Assembly (NCBI RefSeq): GCF_900996235.1
Contig: NZ_CAAJGM010000066.1
Span: forward strand, 1-64,000
From: Paraburkholderia sp. BCC1885
GTDB taxonomy: Bacteria > Pseudomonadota > Gammaproteobacteria > Burkholderiales > Burkholderiaceae
Reading direction: 5' to 3'
DNA length: 64,000 nt
The translations under genes were made by a program, and so were the position numbers. Each line of letters begins with the position of its first letter. Within the stretch, counting starts at the first letter, position 1. A model generated the notes under the pieces. That model saw nothing but the letters and a program-made list of their open reading frames with translations. It was not told the origin of the DNA and made no database searches. Of the stretch, positions 1-8,077 are shown piece by piece.

Positions 1-200
1 TGCGCAATTTCAAGCGCCGCGTCCACCGACAAACCATCCGCCGGCGCATCGAGCACGCGGCTCTCCGGCACCAGGGCCGCCGGTTGCGCGAGCCAGGTGG
101 GATACCAGAAGGAGCGGATCTCGCGCTTCGCCTGATAGCGCGAACCCGCGCCGCCATCGAAACCGTCATACGATGGAGCCTGCAGAAATAAGGTTTTCAT
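1..200 (-). CDS. hpnJ: Hopanoid-associated radical SAM protein HpnJ, N-terminal fragment
   Basis: Only the first 66 codons are inside the window; the gene runs off the left edge. The product begins MKTLFLQAPSYDGFDGGAGS, which I recognise as the very conserved start of HpnJ, a B12-binding-type radical SAM protein. In Burkholderia, HpnJ is known to be needed for the cyclitol ether head group of bacteriohopanetetrol, so it modifies the side chain of membrane hopanoids. The ATG is preceded by GGAG at a usable distance. The radical SAM cysteines lie outside the window, so family assignment rests on the N terminus alone. Confidence 0.85.
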   Translation of the reverse strand, partial: MKTLFLQAPSYDGFDGGAGSRYQAKREIRSFWYPTWLAQPAALVPESRVLDAPADGLSVDAALEIA

Positions 201-543
201 GTGTGATGCTCCGGCCGGCTCGCTTGAGCCTGATAGCGTGGGGAATGGCTGAAATGTTTGTGCGCGGACGAATGCCTGCTGCAATCAGAAGGCTGATGAA
301 TATGTTTTCAGGTGGAGAAAACCATAACCCGCCGCAATAGTTCGAACAACCTGGAATCGATCCCGAGCACCGCATCGTTTTGATGCAGCGCCCCTGTTTG
401 AAGGCAAGTCGTATGCAAAGCGTCAAGCAACAGGAAGCACTTCGCCGAAGCGAAAGCCCCGCGTAATATGTCGTCCGAAGAATCCTGCCAAAAGGCAAAA
501 CGCCTTCTTTGATTATCGAACCCTCCCATGGAGATTTTGTGAA
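201..543. other. Intergenic region between divergent hpnJ and the DinB-fold gene
   Basis: About 340 bases with no convincing gene. Two overlapping open frames on the minus strand have cysteine- and arginine-rich products typical of chance frames and overlap the start of hpnJ. It must hold the promoters of both flanking genes, but I cannot pick out a convincing -35/-10 pair. Confidence 0.6.
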
Positions 544-1062
544 ATGAGCGAAAGCACTCTGCGTATGCTGACCCGCTACAACCGCTGGGCCAACCGGCTC
601 ATCTTTGACGCCGTCGCCGCGTTGCCGGACGGTGAATCACTCAAACCGCGCCAGACCGTATTCGGCAATATCGTCCACACGCTGAGCCACAGCTATGTGG
701 TCGGTGCGATCTTTCAGGCGCATCTGGAAGGGCGTGAGCATGGTTTTTCGAGCCGCAATTTCAGCGAGCCGATGCCGCTTGCGCAGCTCAAAACCATGCA
801 GGAGAAAATCGACGACTGGTATATCGCATACAGCAATGCACTCACGCCGCAGGATGAGGAAGAGTTGGTGCCGTTCAAATTCATCGGCGGCGGCGAAGGC
901 GCCATGACGCGCAGCGAGATGGTGCTGCATGTGGTGAATCACACGACGTATCACCGCGGCTTTATCGCGGATATGTTCTGCCAGATTCCGCTCAAGGCGC
1001 CCGTCACCGATCTGCCGGTGTATCTGCGCGAGCAGCGCGCGGCGCGCGCGCTCTCCTCATAA
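544..1062 (+). CDS. DinB family protein (putative metal-dependent enzyme)
   Basis: A 172-residue protein with the four-helix DinB/YfiT fold. Likely metal ligands are a histidine in the HTLSHS segment (H45/H49) and H133 and H137 in HVVNHTTYHRGF, the usual spacing of the DinB His triad. Members bind a divalent metal and include thiol-dependent transferases such as bacillithiol S-transferase and maleylpyruvate isomerase; the substrate cannot be told here. No signal peptide, so cytoplasmic. The gene stands alone, with stop 24 bases before the end of the convergent DUF1501 gene. Confidence 0.88.
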   Translation: MSESTLRMLTRYNRWANRLIFDAVAALPDGESLKPRQTVFGNIVHTLSHSYVVGAIFQAHLEGREHGFSSRNFSEPMPLAQLKTMQEKIDDWYIAYSNALTPQDEEELVPFKFIGGGEGAMTRSEMVLHVVNHTTYHRGFIADMFCQIPLKAPVTDLPVYLREQRAARALSS

Positions 1063-1086
1063 ACCAACGTCGCGTCGCAACATGCT

Positions 1087-2235
1087 CTAGCTGCGGATCA
1101 AACCGGTCAGCGGCCGCGTCGAACCTGTCTGCGCAAATAACGTCGCTGCGGTTCGATGCGGATCGAGTCCGAGGCTTTCGCTCGCGGCGCCAGCAATCAA
1201 GCTATCGAGCGCCGTGGTGGGCCGCAGATCGCGCGCCTGGTAGAGATCGCCGGGTTTCAGTCCCGGCCAGTCGCCGAGGACGCGTCCACCCTGCACGGCG
1301 CCGCCCACCAGCATCGCCACCGAACCCGTCCCGTGGTCCGTGCCGCCCGTGCCGTTGGCAGCGGCGGTACGGCCGAATTCGGTGGCCACCAGCACAGTCG
1401 TTTTGCCCCATAGCGGCCCGAGGCCGTCGCGCATCGCGGCGAGCATCGTATCGAGCGCTTTCAACTGATTCGCCAAGCGGGGATTCTGCGCGCTATGCGT
1501 GTCCCAGCCACCGGTTTCGATCATCGCCATGCGTGGGCCATCGTCGCGTGACAGAAAGCTCGCGGCGAGCTTACCGAGGCTCGCCGGATCCTGACGCGCA
1601 CCCGCGTCGCTCGCGAGACCACGCGCGGTCATGGCGGACTCCCATAGCGGCCGCAACTGCGTGTCCTGGTCGTAAAGTTGCGAGACGCGCGTGAGCAGAT
1701 CGTCGGGCGCTTGCGGCAAGCCGGACGGCGCGTAAGAGGTGACATCGGCTTTGCCGCGCAGCGCCATCGGCACCGTTGGCGCGAACGCAATGGCGTTTTC
1801 GTGCGTGGCGGGCATCATCGCCACCAATCGGTTCAGCCAGCCATCCTTCACCTGATACGGCGAGGTGCCGCCTGTCTCCAGCACATTCTGGCCGTCGAAA
1901 TGCGACCGATCGCGATACGGCGAAGCCACCGCATGCACAAACAGCGCCTCGCCGGACGCATACATCTTCGCAGTTTCGACAAGCGAGGGATGCAGCGCAA
2001 AGGTGCCGTTCAGCTTGACCGCCTTCGACGTATCGATAGCGAGCGCCCCACGCAAGCTCGCGTATGAAGGTTCGGCATACGGCACCACGATGTTCAGCCC
2101 GTCGGCGGCGCCGCGCTGGATCACGAATACAAAGCGGCGGTCCGTCTCGACGTTCGCGAACGCCATCTGCGGCGAGACGAGAATCGCGCCGGCACCGGCT
2201 GCCGCGAAGCTAAGAAATTGACGACGGGAAATCAT
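1087..2235 (-). CDS. DUF1501 domain protein, Tat-exported
   Basis: A 382-residue protein opening with a twin-arginine signal (RRQFLSF then an Ala-rich stretch ending near residue 28), so exported folded to the periplasm. DUF1501 belongs to the alkaline phosphatase/sulfatase superfamily; visible landmarks are the GGWDTHSAQN and TEFGRTAAANGTGGTDHG segments, which supply metal-site Asp and His in that fold. The enzymatic activity of the family is not established. Its start is 5 bases after the stop of the DUF1800 gene, the usual pairing of these two families, so the two are co-transcribed and probably work on the same substrate. Confidence 0.93.
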   Translation of the reverse strand: MISRRQFLSFAAAGAGAILVSPQMAFANVETDRRFVFVIQRGAADGLNIVVPYAEPSYASLRGALAIDTSKAVKLNGTFALHPSLVETAKMYASGEALFVHAVASPYRDRSHFDGQNVLETGGTSPYQVKDGWLNRLVAMMPATHENAIAFAPTVPMALRGKADVTSYAPSGLPQAPDDLLTRVSQLYDQDTQLRPLWESAMTARGLASDAGARQDPASLGKLAASFLSRDDGPRMAMIETGGWDTHSAQNPRLANQLKALDTMLAAMRDGLGPLWGKTTVLVATEFGRTAAANGTGGTDHGTGSVAMLVGGAVQGGRVLGDWPGLKPGDLYQARDLRPTTALDSLIAGAASESLGLDPHRTAATLFAQTGSTRPLTGLIRS

Positions 2236-2240
2236 GGCGT

Positions 2241-3671
2241 TTATCTCCGTTGAAAATCGGGCGATACGAGCAGCAAGGCAATCGCCGTCGAAGCGCTTTC
2301 GGCGCGTGACACTGCCGTCTGGGTCGACTCGCTGATCGAACCGACCAGCAGCGTCTGCCCCAAAATACGCGGATCGATCCGGTCGCCGACACGCGCAGCA
2401 AACCGCTGCGCCACTTCCACCCGACGCACCAGCGCGTCGGGCGCGGCCCAGCTCGCGGCGATATCGTCATAGCCGGCTGGCGAGCCGGGCCGCCACACAG
2501 GCTCGCCGAGTTGCGTGAGTAACGGCGCGCCTTGCAGATTGCCGAGGTCTTGCCAGCCGAGGCCGCGCATCGAAGAAATCGTCCATTCCCATGGCGTTTT
2601 GAATTTCACCGCCACGGGCGACCACGCTTCCGGCGACTCGATCAACGCACGATAGACCGTCGGCAAGTCGCCACCGCTGCGCTCGAATGCGCTCGCAAGC
2701 CGATCGGTAACCACCGATGATGGGTTATCCGAAACAAAATGGCGCGCCAGCTTCCCGGCAATATGCTGCGCCGTGGCGGGCGACGCCGCGAAATCATGCA
2801 GGATCGCGAGCGCCTGCTGTTCGCCCGGCTGGTCGTAGCGGCGTCCCATGATGGTGCGCGACCCCGGTTCGTGTACCTGCGGACGAAACACAAAACTGCC
2901 GGGCGCGGCGCCATCGGGCTGGGGTCCGGGCTGGCGTCTCTTCACGCCGGCCACGCTCCATCCCGTGAGCGCGCGGGCGAATTCGGTGACGTCGGCTTGC
3001 GTGTAGCCGCTGCGCACGCCCAGCGTATGCAGTTCCATGATTTCGCGAGCGAGGTTCTCGTTGAGCCCACGCTTATTGTCGGGATTGCGTTGTTCCGCGC
3101 GCAGCGCCGCCGCGCTGTCCGGTCCCACCGAGCGGGTCTGGTCGAGGAAAAGCTGCATCGCGGGGTGGCGCTCAACCGCGACCAGCATGTCGTCGAAGCG
3201 GCCCAGCACGTGTGGCCGAATGGCTTCCATTTCGAATGCGCCGGCCAGCGCCGCGACCTGCGGCTTTTCCGTCGACACCGCGAAATGGTTCGCCCAAAAA
3301 TGAACGAGACGATCGACAAAGGGCGTCGAACTCATCAATGCGCTGTTGACGCGCGCGTCCACGGCCGCGCGGTAGATATCGCGGATTTCGCCGCGAAGCA
3401 TCTTGTTGGCGGCCTGCTTTGCCGCCGGCGCCAAGTCGCCGGTTTGGCTCGCAGCTTGAGCCGCATTCTGCTGACGTTGCTCGCCCAATTGCGTCGCCAG
3501 CGCCACCGCCGTGGGCTGACCCGCCCACGCTGCAGGCAGCGGCTGATATTGGTCGAACTGCGCGAGCAGCCATGCCTTGGGGTCCGGTGGTGGCGTATCG
3601 CCCGGGCGAGCACCGAGACCAAAACGGTTCAGCGCAATTGCCGCGGCGTTATCGCTGGGTGACGTGACCAT
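2241..3671 (-). CDS. DUF1800 domain protein
   Basis: A 476-residue protein with the DUF1800 landmarks: HFWANHFAVS near residue 130, REIMELHTLGV near 210 and ARALTGWSV near 235. The function of DUF1800 is unknown, but it nearly always sits beside a DUF1501 partner, as here with a 5-base gap. I see no obvious signal peptide on this start (MVTSPSDNAAAIALNRFG), so it may be exported with its Tat partner or act in the cytoplasm. It follows the sigma/anti-sigma/CpxP-like trio on the same strand after a 115-base gap, so shared control is possible but not shown. Confidence 0.92.
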   Translation of the reverse strand: MVTSPSDNAAAIALNRFGLGARPGDTPPPDPKAWLLAQFDQYQPLPAAWAGQPTAVALATQLGEQRQQNAAQAASQTGDLAPAAKQAANKMLRGEIRDIYRAAVDARVNSALMSSTPFVDRLVHFWANHFAVSTEKPQVAALAGAFEMEAIRPHVLGRFDDMLVAVERHPAMQLFLDQTRSVGPDSAAALRAEQRNPDNKRGLNENLAREIMELHTLGVRSGYTQADVTEFARALTGWSVAGVKRRQPGPQPDGAAPGSFVFRPQVHEPGSRTIMGRRYDQPGEQQALAILHDFAASPATAQHIAGKLARHFVSDNPSSVVTDRLASAFERSGGDLPTVYRALIESPEAWSPVAVKFKTPWEWTISSMRGLGWQDLGNLQGAPLLTQLGEPVWRPGSPAGYDDIAASWAAPDALVRRVEVAQRFAARVGDRIDPRILGQTLLVGSISESTQTAVSRAESASTAIALLLVSPDFQRR

Positions 3672-3786
3672 GCGCGTTCCCTCTCTCGTTGCGTACCTTC
3701 CTTAAACGCTTGCGGCCTCCGCTTTCCGTCGCGGCTCGTCGAGATTTATTTACGGGCGTGGCGCAACTTCACCACGACTTGTTGCG

Positions 3787-4320
3787 CTACTCGCTCGCGG
3801 GGTTCTGACTCGCGGGCGCATTCGCCTGCGCACTCGCTGGCCGCTTGCCCTTGGCTGCGGGCGGTGCCTCACGCCACTGTCCCGCCTGCTTCAGTCCATC
3901 GGCAAACTTGACGCGCTCCTCGGGCGTGAGCCGGGTCGCAAAGTCCGCGACGCTGCTCTCGACCTCCGCGCGCAGCGCGATATCGGCATCACGCGTGTGC
4001 TGCAGGGCTGCATCCAACGCCGGGCGATCGAACTGCGGCGCGGCCAGCAGAGCCAGCACTTCGTGACGCCCATCGCGGGCCTCGCGCGCATAGTCCCGGC
4101 CGTCACGGCGCGCCTCCTTGAGCCCTGCCAGAAACTCCTTCTGACGCTCCGGCGTGAGGCCGTCCGTGGCGAAGCGCAGCGCGGTGCGCAGCGGCGGCGC
4201 CTTCGCGGCTGTGCCGTGCGTGGCAAACCACTGATACGCCCCGCCCGCAATCCCGCCCAGCAAAAACACGTTCAACACGAACGAACCGGCCAGCAGCATC
4301 TTCCATGAACGGTCGTTCAT
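3787..4320 (-). CDS. Periplasmic heavy-metal-sensor/CpxP-like protein
   Basis: A 177-residue protein with one N-terminal membrane segment (about residues 8-29) and a helical periplasmic domain that carries two LTPE motifs, LTPERQKEF and LTPEERVKF, the hallmark of the CpxP/Spy/CnrX-like metal-resistance family. Such proteins sense or chaperone in the periplasm. The tail is Ala/Pro rich. Its ATG overlaps the stop of the anti-sigma-like gene by four bases (ATGA), so translation is coupled and the three upstream genes form one signalling unit. No metal-binding His/Cys cluster is evident, so metal sensing is only a family-level suggestion. Confidence 0.82.
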   Translation of the reverse strand: MNDRSWKMLLAGSFVLNVFLLGGIAGGAYQWFATHGTAAKAPPLRTALRFATDGLTPERQKEFLAGLKEARRDGRDYAREARDGRHEVLALLAAPQFDRPALDAALQHTRDADIALRAEVESSVADFATRLTPEERVKFADGLKQAGQWREAPPAAKGKRPASAQANAPASQNPASE

Positions 4321-4739
4321 TCGCCGCTCCAGTCGGCGTTCGAGCCGTCGAAGCTCGAAGTCAGGTACGAGACCGATTCATGTCCCTGGGTCGGCGCGCC
4401 GGTCAGGATAAAAAACGACATCGCAAAGGCCCCCGCGACGCCGCCTGCGAGACCGATACCCGCAAACGCGGCGCCCCGCCACCACAGCCGCGCACGATGC
4501 GGCAACGGACGCCGCGCAGGCGAGCCCGCGACAATGCGAGCGACCAGCGCGTGCTCCGGCGGCTCGACCTGCTGGCTCGCGAGCCACGCGTCGAGTCCAG
4601 CCGACTCCGCCAGCAAGGCATCCGCCTCGGCCCGGTGCAGATCGGCCCAGGCAACGGCCGCCGCGCGCTCCGCATCGGGCCAGCGGTGCACATCGGCACC
4701 ATACGCGTCGACGATGGTACGGAATCTCTCAGGTGTCAT
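4317..4739 (-). CDS. Putative anti-sigma factor (single-pass membrane protein)
   Basis: A 140-residue protein with an N-terminal cytoplasmic helical part (about residues 1-85), one transmembrane segment near 90-112 (AAFAGIGLAGGVAGAFAMSF) and a short periplasmic tail. It lacks the HxxxCxxC zinc motif of ZAS anti-sigma factors. The call rests on position: it overlaps the sigma gene stop by four bases (ATGA) and the next gene by four bases, the usual arrangement of a sigma factor with its membrane regulator. Confidence 0.7.
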   Translation of the reverse strand: MTPERFRTIVDAYGADVHRWPDAERAAAVAWADLHRAEADALLAESAGLDAWLASQQVEPPEHALVARIVAGSPARRPLPHRARLWWRGAAFAGIGLAGGVAGAFAMSFFILTGAPTQGHESVSYLTSSFDGSNADWSGE

Positions 4740-5296
4740 GGCATGTCCTTGCTAAAGCCGCTGCCGGCCAGTTGTGCACGCAGGTTGCGGCGGGCGCGCA
4801 CGAGCAGACTTTCGAGGGCGTCGACTGTAATGCCCATCAACGCGGCAGCTTCGATATTCGATAGCTCCTGGTAGTAGTTGAGCACCAGAGCTTCGCGCTG
4901 TCTCGTCGGCAGCGCAGCCAACGCGATGCGCACGCGTTCGTCGCGCACCCGGGCTTCGAGTTGCAGATCGGGTAGGGCTTGCGGATCGGCTTGGTCCGGC
5001 GGCTCGGCGACCGGATCTTCGCGCCGCCCGCGCAGGCGGTCGTAACAGAGATTGAGCGCGACGCGATGAATCCAGGTATCGAAGCGCGCCTCGCCCTCCT
5101 TCCAGAGCGGCGCCTGTTTCCAGATTCGCACAAACGCCTCCTGTGCGACGTCTTCCGCTTCCATACGGTCTCCCAACATACGCGTTGCGAGCGCGAGCAG
5201 ACGCGGCAGCTTGCGCGACACGAGCGTGCGCACCGCCGCCGGATCCCGCTCGCCGACCCGCGCGACGAGTTCCGCATCGGGATCGCGCTCGCTCAA
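4736..5296 (-). CDS. ECF-type RNA polymerase sigma factor
   Basis: A 186-residue sigma-70-family protein. Region 2 is visible as GDRMEAEDVAQEAFVRIWKQ (about 42-61) and region 4 as LPTRQREALVLNYYQELSN followed by a recognition helix near residues 150-170. The frame starts at TTG (5294-5296) with no strong ribosome-binding site, and the frame stays open further upstream without an ATG or GTG, so the start is uncertain. It heads a translationally coupled set with a membrane anti-sigma-like protein and a CpxP-like protein, suggesting an envelope-stress or metal response that may extend to the DUF1800/DUF1501 pair. Confidence 0.9.
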   Translation of the reverse strand: MSERDPDAELVARVGERDPAAVRTLVSRKLPRLLALATRMLGDRMEAEDVAQEAFVRIWKQAPLWKEGEARFDTWIHRVALNLCYDRLRGRREDPVAEPPDQADPQALPDLQLEARVRDERVRIALAALPTRQREALVLNYYQELSNIEAAALMGITVDALESLLVRARRNLRAQLAGSGFSKDMP

Positions 5297-5475
5297 GAGG
5301 CGCGATCCCGTGACGTCCGCGGCATACGCGGCGGCGGCTCTGCATATCGTGTCGCGACACGAACGTTTCTCACTTGCCGTGGCTCCGAGCAGCGCGCATC
5401 GCGCCTGTTTTTGGGCTTGTTATCAATCCGGGCCATCGACACACGACGACGGCAGCTTAGCAATGCGCCGACAGC

Positions 5476-5772
5476 TTAGCCCCAGTGACCTTCCACCCAG
5501 CGCCAGTTCGGACCGCGCTGCACCCAATGGCCCGGCACCCAGTGATAGCCGACCCGCACCGGCTGCCAATGACCCGGCGCCCACACGTACTGGCCGTGCT
5601 CCCAGCGCCAATGGCCGTGATCCCACACGTAGCCGTCACGTGGCGCGGGAGCGACCTCGTCACGCGGCGGCGGCGGTGCCGCCGGCGCAACCATGATCTG
5701 GGCAAAGGCCGCACTGGTGGCCAGCGTGGCGATGGCGGCAACCAGCAACCGCTTGAGGTTGTTGCATTTCAT
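5476..5772 (-). CDS. YXWGXW-repeat secreted protein
   Basis: A 98-residue protein beginning MKCNNLKRLLVAAIATLA, a signal peptide that ends near AAFA. The mature part is Pro/Ala-rich followed by four to five tandem aromatic repeats of the type Y-x-W-x-x-G-H-W (for example YVWDHGHW, YVWAPGHW, YHWVPGHW). This is the YXWGXW repeat family, envelope proteins of unknown function. The start at 5772 was chosen over an upstream in-frame ATG at 5868 because AAGGGAG lies just before it and the signal peptide then begins at residue 1. Confidence 0.87.
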   Translation of the reverse strand: MKCNNLKRLLVAAIATLATSAAFAQIMVAPAAPPPPRDEVAPAPRDGYVWDHGHWRWEHGQYVWAPGHWQPVRVGYHWVPGHWVQRGPNWRWVEGHWG

Positions 5773-5815
5773 GAAACGCTCCCTTTGGTTGAAGTTGAAG
5801 AAAAGCACAATGGCT

Positions 5816-5853
5816 CCGTTTCGTCTTAAACGGGGCAGACGGAAAAATCCGTC
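5816..5853. repeat. Two adjacent small inverted repeats upstream of the YXWGXW gene
   Basis: CCGTTT-N6-AAACGG (5816-5833) is followed four bases later by GACGGA-AAAA-TCCGTC (5838-5853). They sit 44 bases upstream of the minus-strand start at 5772, so could form leader RNA hairpins or an operator. No gene reads into them from the left on the plus strand, so they are not an obvious terminator. Confidence 0.45.
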
Positions 5854-6021
5854 GCCTTTATTTTGCACGTTCTACGCAAGGCGGATATCCGATCGCCGCG
5901 CATTGCTGTCCGAAACTCGAAAGTTGTTGTCTCAACAAGGCCGCCTCGGACATCTAGAATGGCTTCAACGCTGCACTACGCGGCACGTAACCCACTCGGA
6001 AATCTACTCAGGAGCGCTGTC

Positions 6022-6984
6022 ATGAAAGCCATCCAGTTCAAGTCTTTTGGCACCCCGGACGTCCTCGAATATGTCGACCTGCCGACGCCTTCGGCCGACG
6101 CGGAACACGCCGTCGTGCGGATCAAAAGCGCCTCGGTCAACCCGAGCGACGTGAAGAACGTCTCCGGCCATTTCTCCCACACCGTTCTGCCGCGCACGCC
6201 GGGCCGCGACTTCAGCGGGATCGTCGTGGAAGGTCCCGCGGAGTGGCTCGGCGCCGAAGTCTGGGGCACGGGCGGCGACATCGGCTTCACGCGCGACGGC
6301 ACCCACGCCGAGTTCATCAAGATCCCCTTGGCCGCGCTGTCGCGCAAACCGGCCACGCTGAGCCACGAGCAGGCGGCGGCCATCGGCGTGAATTTCGTGG
6401 TGGCCTGGCTCGGCACGGTCGAATATGCGCAGTTGAAAGCCGGGGAAACCATCGCGGTGATCGGCGCGGGCGGCGGAGTCGGCGGCGCGGTGGTGCAGAT
6501 CGCCAAGGCGCGCGGCTGTCGCGTAATCGGCGTGGACCGTCATGAGCCGCAAGCGGATTCCCCGGCCGGCCGCCTGATCGACGAGTACGTGCCGTTCGAC
6601 GAACACGCCACCGAGCGCATCAAGGCATTGAGCGAAGGCGGCGTCGACGTGGTGTACGACGCGGTGGGCGGCGTGGCTTTCGAAACCGCGCTGAGTCTCG
6701 TCAAGCGCCGTGGCCGCGTGGTCGAAATCAGCGCGACTGGCAAGCGCCGCGTCGAGTTCGACATGATCGACTTCTACCATAACGAAACCCAACTGCTCGG
6801 CGTCGATAGCGCCAAGCTGGGCGTGGCCGAATCGGCTCGGTTCATGACGGCGCTGGTCGAAGGCTTCGAAAGCGGCGCGTTTCAACCGCCCGCAATCGCC
6901 GGCCGCTTCGAACTCGCGCAAGCCCGCGAGGCTTACCAGGCCGTCGCCGGCGGAACACGCGGACGTGTCGTCATCACGATGTGA
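6022..6984 (+). CDS. Zinc-independent MDR-family oxidoreductase (quinone reductase-like)
   Basis: A 320-residue medium-chain dehydrogenase/reductase. The N-terminal GroES-like fold is followed by a Rossmann domain with GAGGGVGG at residues 148-155, the NAD(P)H-binding turn, and it ends GTRGRVVITM, a typical ending of quinone-reductase-like MDRs. There is no zinc-ligand pattern, so an NADPH:quinone or enal/enone reductase is more likely than an alcohol dehydrogenase. The start at 6022 has AGGAG about seven bases upstream; the frame is open further 5' but without such a site. Confidence 0.9.
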   Translation: MKAIQFKSFGTPDVLEYVDLPTPSADAEHAVVRIKSASVNPSDVKNVSGHFSHTVLPRTPGRDFSGIVVEGPAEWLGAEVWGTGGDIGFTRDGTHAEFIKIPLAALSRKPATLSHEQAAAIGVNFVVAWLGTVEYAQLKAGETIAVIGAGGGVGGAVVQIAKARGCRVIGVDRHEPQADSPAGRLIDEYVPFDEHATERIKALSEGGVDVVYDAVGGVAFETALSLVKRRGRVVEISATGKRRVEFDMIDFYHNETQLLGVDSAKLGVAESARFMTALVEGFESGAFQPPAIAGRFELAQAREAYQAVAGGTRGRVVITM

Positions 6985-7047
6985 GATCCGGTTCGCGCGG
7001 CGGGCCCGAGCGCCTGCCGCGCGCCACGGCAAAAAGGTGAAGCAATC

Positions 7048-7224
7048 ATGAAAGCGTATTTCGTCTCGTTGGTGGTCGGCCTCGTGGTAGGCCTGTTCTA
7101 TAGCGTCGTCAACGTAAAATCTCCCGCGCCGCCCACGATCGCGCTGGTCGGATTGCTCGGCATGCTCGGCGGCGAACATCTGATTCCGCTGCTGCGCACG
7201 CTGTTCGGCATCAGCGTCAACTAG
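7048..7224 (+). CDS. XapX domain small membrane protein
   Basis: A 58-residue protein, MKAYFVSLVVGLVVGLFYSV at the N terminus, with two hydrophobic segments (about 4-22 and 29-45) joined by the NVKSPAPPTIALVG turn that defines the XapX family. The family is a two-helix membrane protein named for its occurrence beside xanthosine phosphorylase genes; its function is unknown. An AGGTGAAG ribosome-binding site lies upstream. It follows the MDR gene by 63 bases on the same strand and may be co-transcribed. Confidence 0.85.
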   Translation: MKAYFVSLVVGLVVGLFYSVVNVKSPAPPTIALVGLLGMLGGEHLIPLLRTLFGISVN

Positions 7225-7398
7225 CCGGGGCGGAATGACACTCGCCACGCACGTCGCGCGGTCCTGAACACAACACGCTAAGATTGAGCCCCGATGCGCG
7301 CCGATAGGACGCAAGCGTGGGCGAACACTTTCGCTCCCGCCTGCGCAGCACGGTCGCCGCAGCCAGTTCAAACAAATAAGTGTGTTCCGGAGTGTTGC

Positions 7399-7998
7399 AT
7401 GTCAGATGAATATGAAGTGCATGGGCTGCATGACCATGCTGTCGAGCATGTGGGTGAAGCCCACGGCCACGGTGAACACGCGGATGCCGATCCGTTCGCG
7501 AGCCGCATGGCGGTGATGACGGCCATCCTCGCGACGATCGGCGCGATCTACGCCTACCAGAGCGGCACCAGCGAAAACCTCGCGCTTTACTACAAGAACG
7601 AAGCGGCCATCAAGAAGACCGAGGCCGCCAATCAATGGTCGTACTACCAGGCGAAGGGCGAGAAAGAAAACCTTGCTGAACTGGGCGCCGCGCTATCGAC
7701 GCCAGGCAGCGACGCGCACGCCAAATTCCTCGCGGACGTCGACAAATATAAGCAGCAAAAAGAGCCGATTCGCGCCAACGCCGAAGCCATCGAAAAGGAA
7801 GTGGACAAACAGGACACGCAAAGCGAGCACCTGATGCACGGACATCATCGCTGGGCGCAGGCCACGACGCTGATCCAGATTTCCATTGCACTAACGGCTA
7901 TCACGTTGTTGACGCGCAAGAAGTGGTTGCGCAATCTGTCCCTGGGCGTGGCCGCGGCCGGGATTCTGTTCGGGGCGGCGGCGTTTTTGTCGATCTGA
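7399..7998 (+). CDS. DUF4337 membrane protein with His-rich N terminus
   Basis: A 199-residue protein. The first 30 residues hold seven histidines and many acidic residues; then come one membrane segment at about 37-55, a long charged region rich in Lys/Glu/Gln (about 60-150, likely coiled coil), and two membrane segments at the C terminus (about 155-199). This is the DUF4337 layout. The ATG at 7399 was taken over an earlier in-frame ATG at 7294 because the family starts here. The function is unknown; the His-rich head could bind metal, which is inference. Confidence 0.87.
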   Translation: MSDEYEVHGLHDHAVEHVGEAHGHGEHADADPFASRMAVMTAILATIGAIYAYQSGTSENLALYYKNEAAIKKTEAANQWSYYQAKGEKENLAELGAALSTPGSDAHAKFLADVDKYKQQKEPIRANAEAIEKEVDKQDTQSEHLMHGHHRWAQATTLIQISIALTAITLLTRKKWLRNLSLGVAAAGILFGAAAFLSI

Positions 7999-8052
7999 TG
8001 AAGCGGGTAGGTGGGCGCTTGCATCGGCTTGCGTCCGTCCGCGCGTTTGATT

Positions 8053-8077
8053 CGTCAGCGCGCGGCTGACGCTTTTT
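8053..8077 (+). terminator. Intrinsic terminator after the DUF4337 gene
   Basis: CGTCAGC-GCGCG-GCTGACG, a perfect seven-base-pair stem, is followed by CTTTTT on the plus strand. It lies 55 bases past the DUF4337 stop and just touches the 3' end of the convergent sigma gene. Confidence 0.8.

Noticed and set aside
166..529. Two overlapping minus-strand open frames before the DinB-fold gene
   Set aside because: They overlap the hpnJ start and each other, and have Cys/Arg-rich compositions of chance frames.
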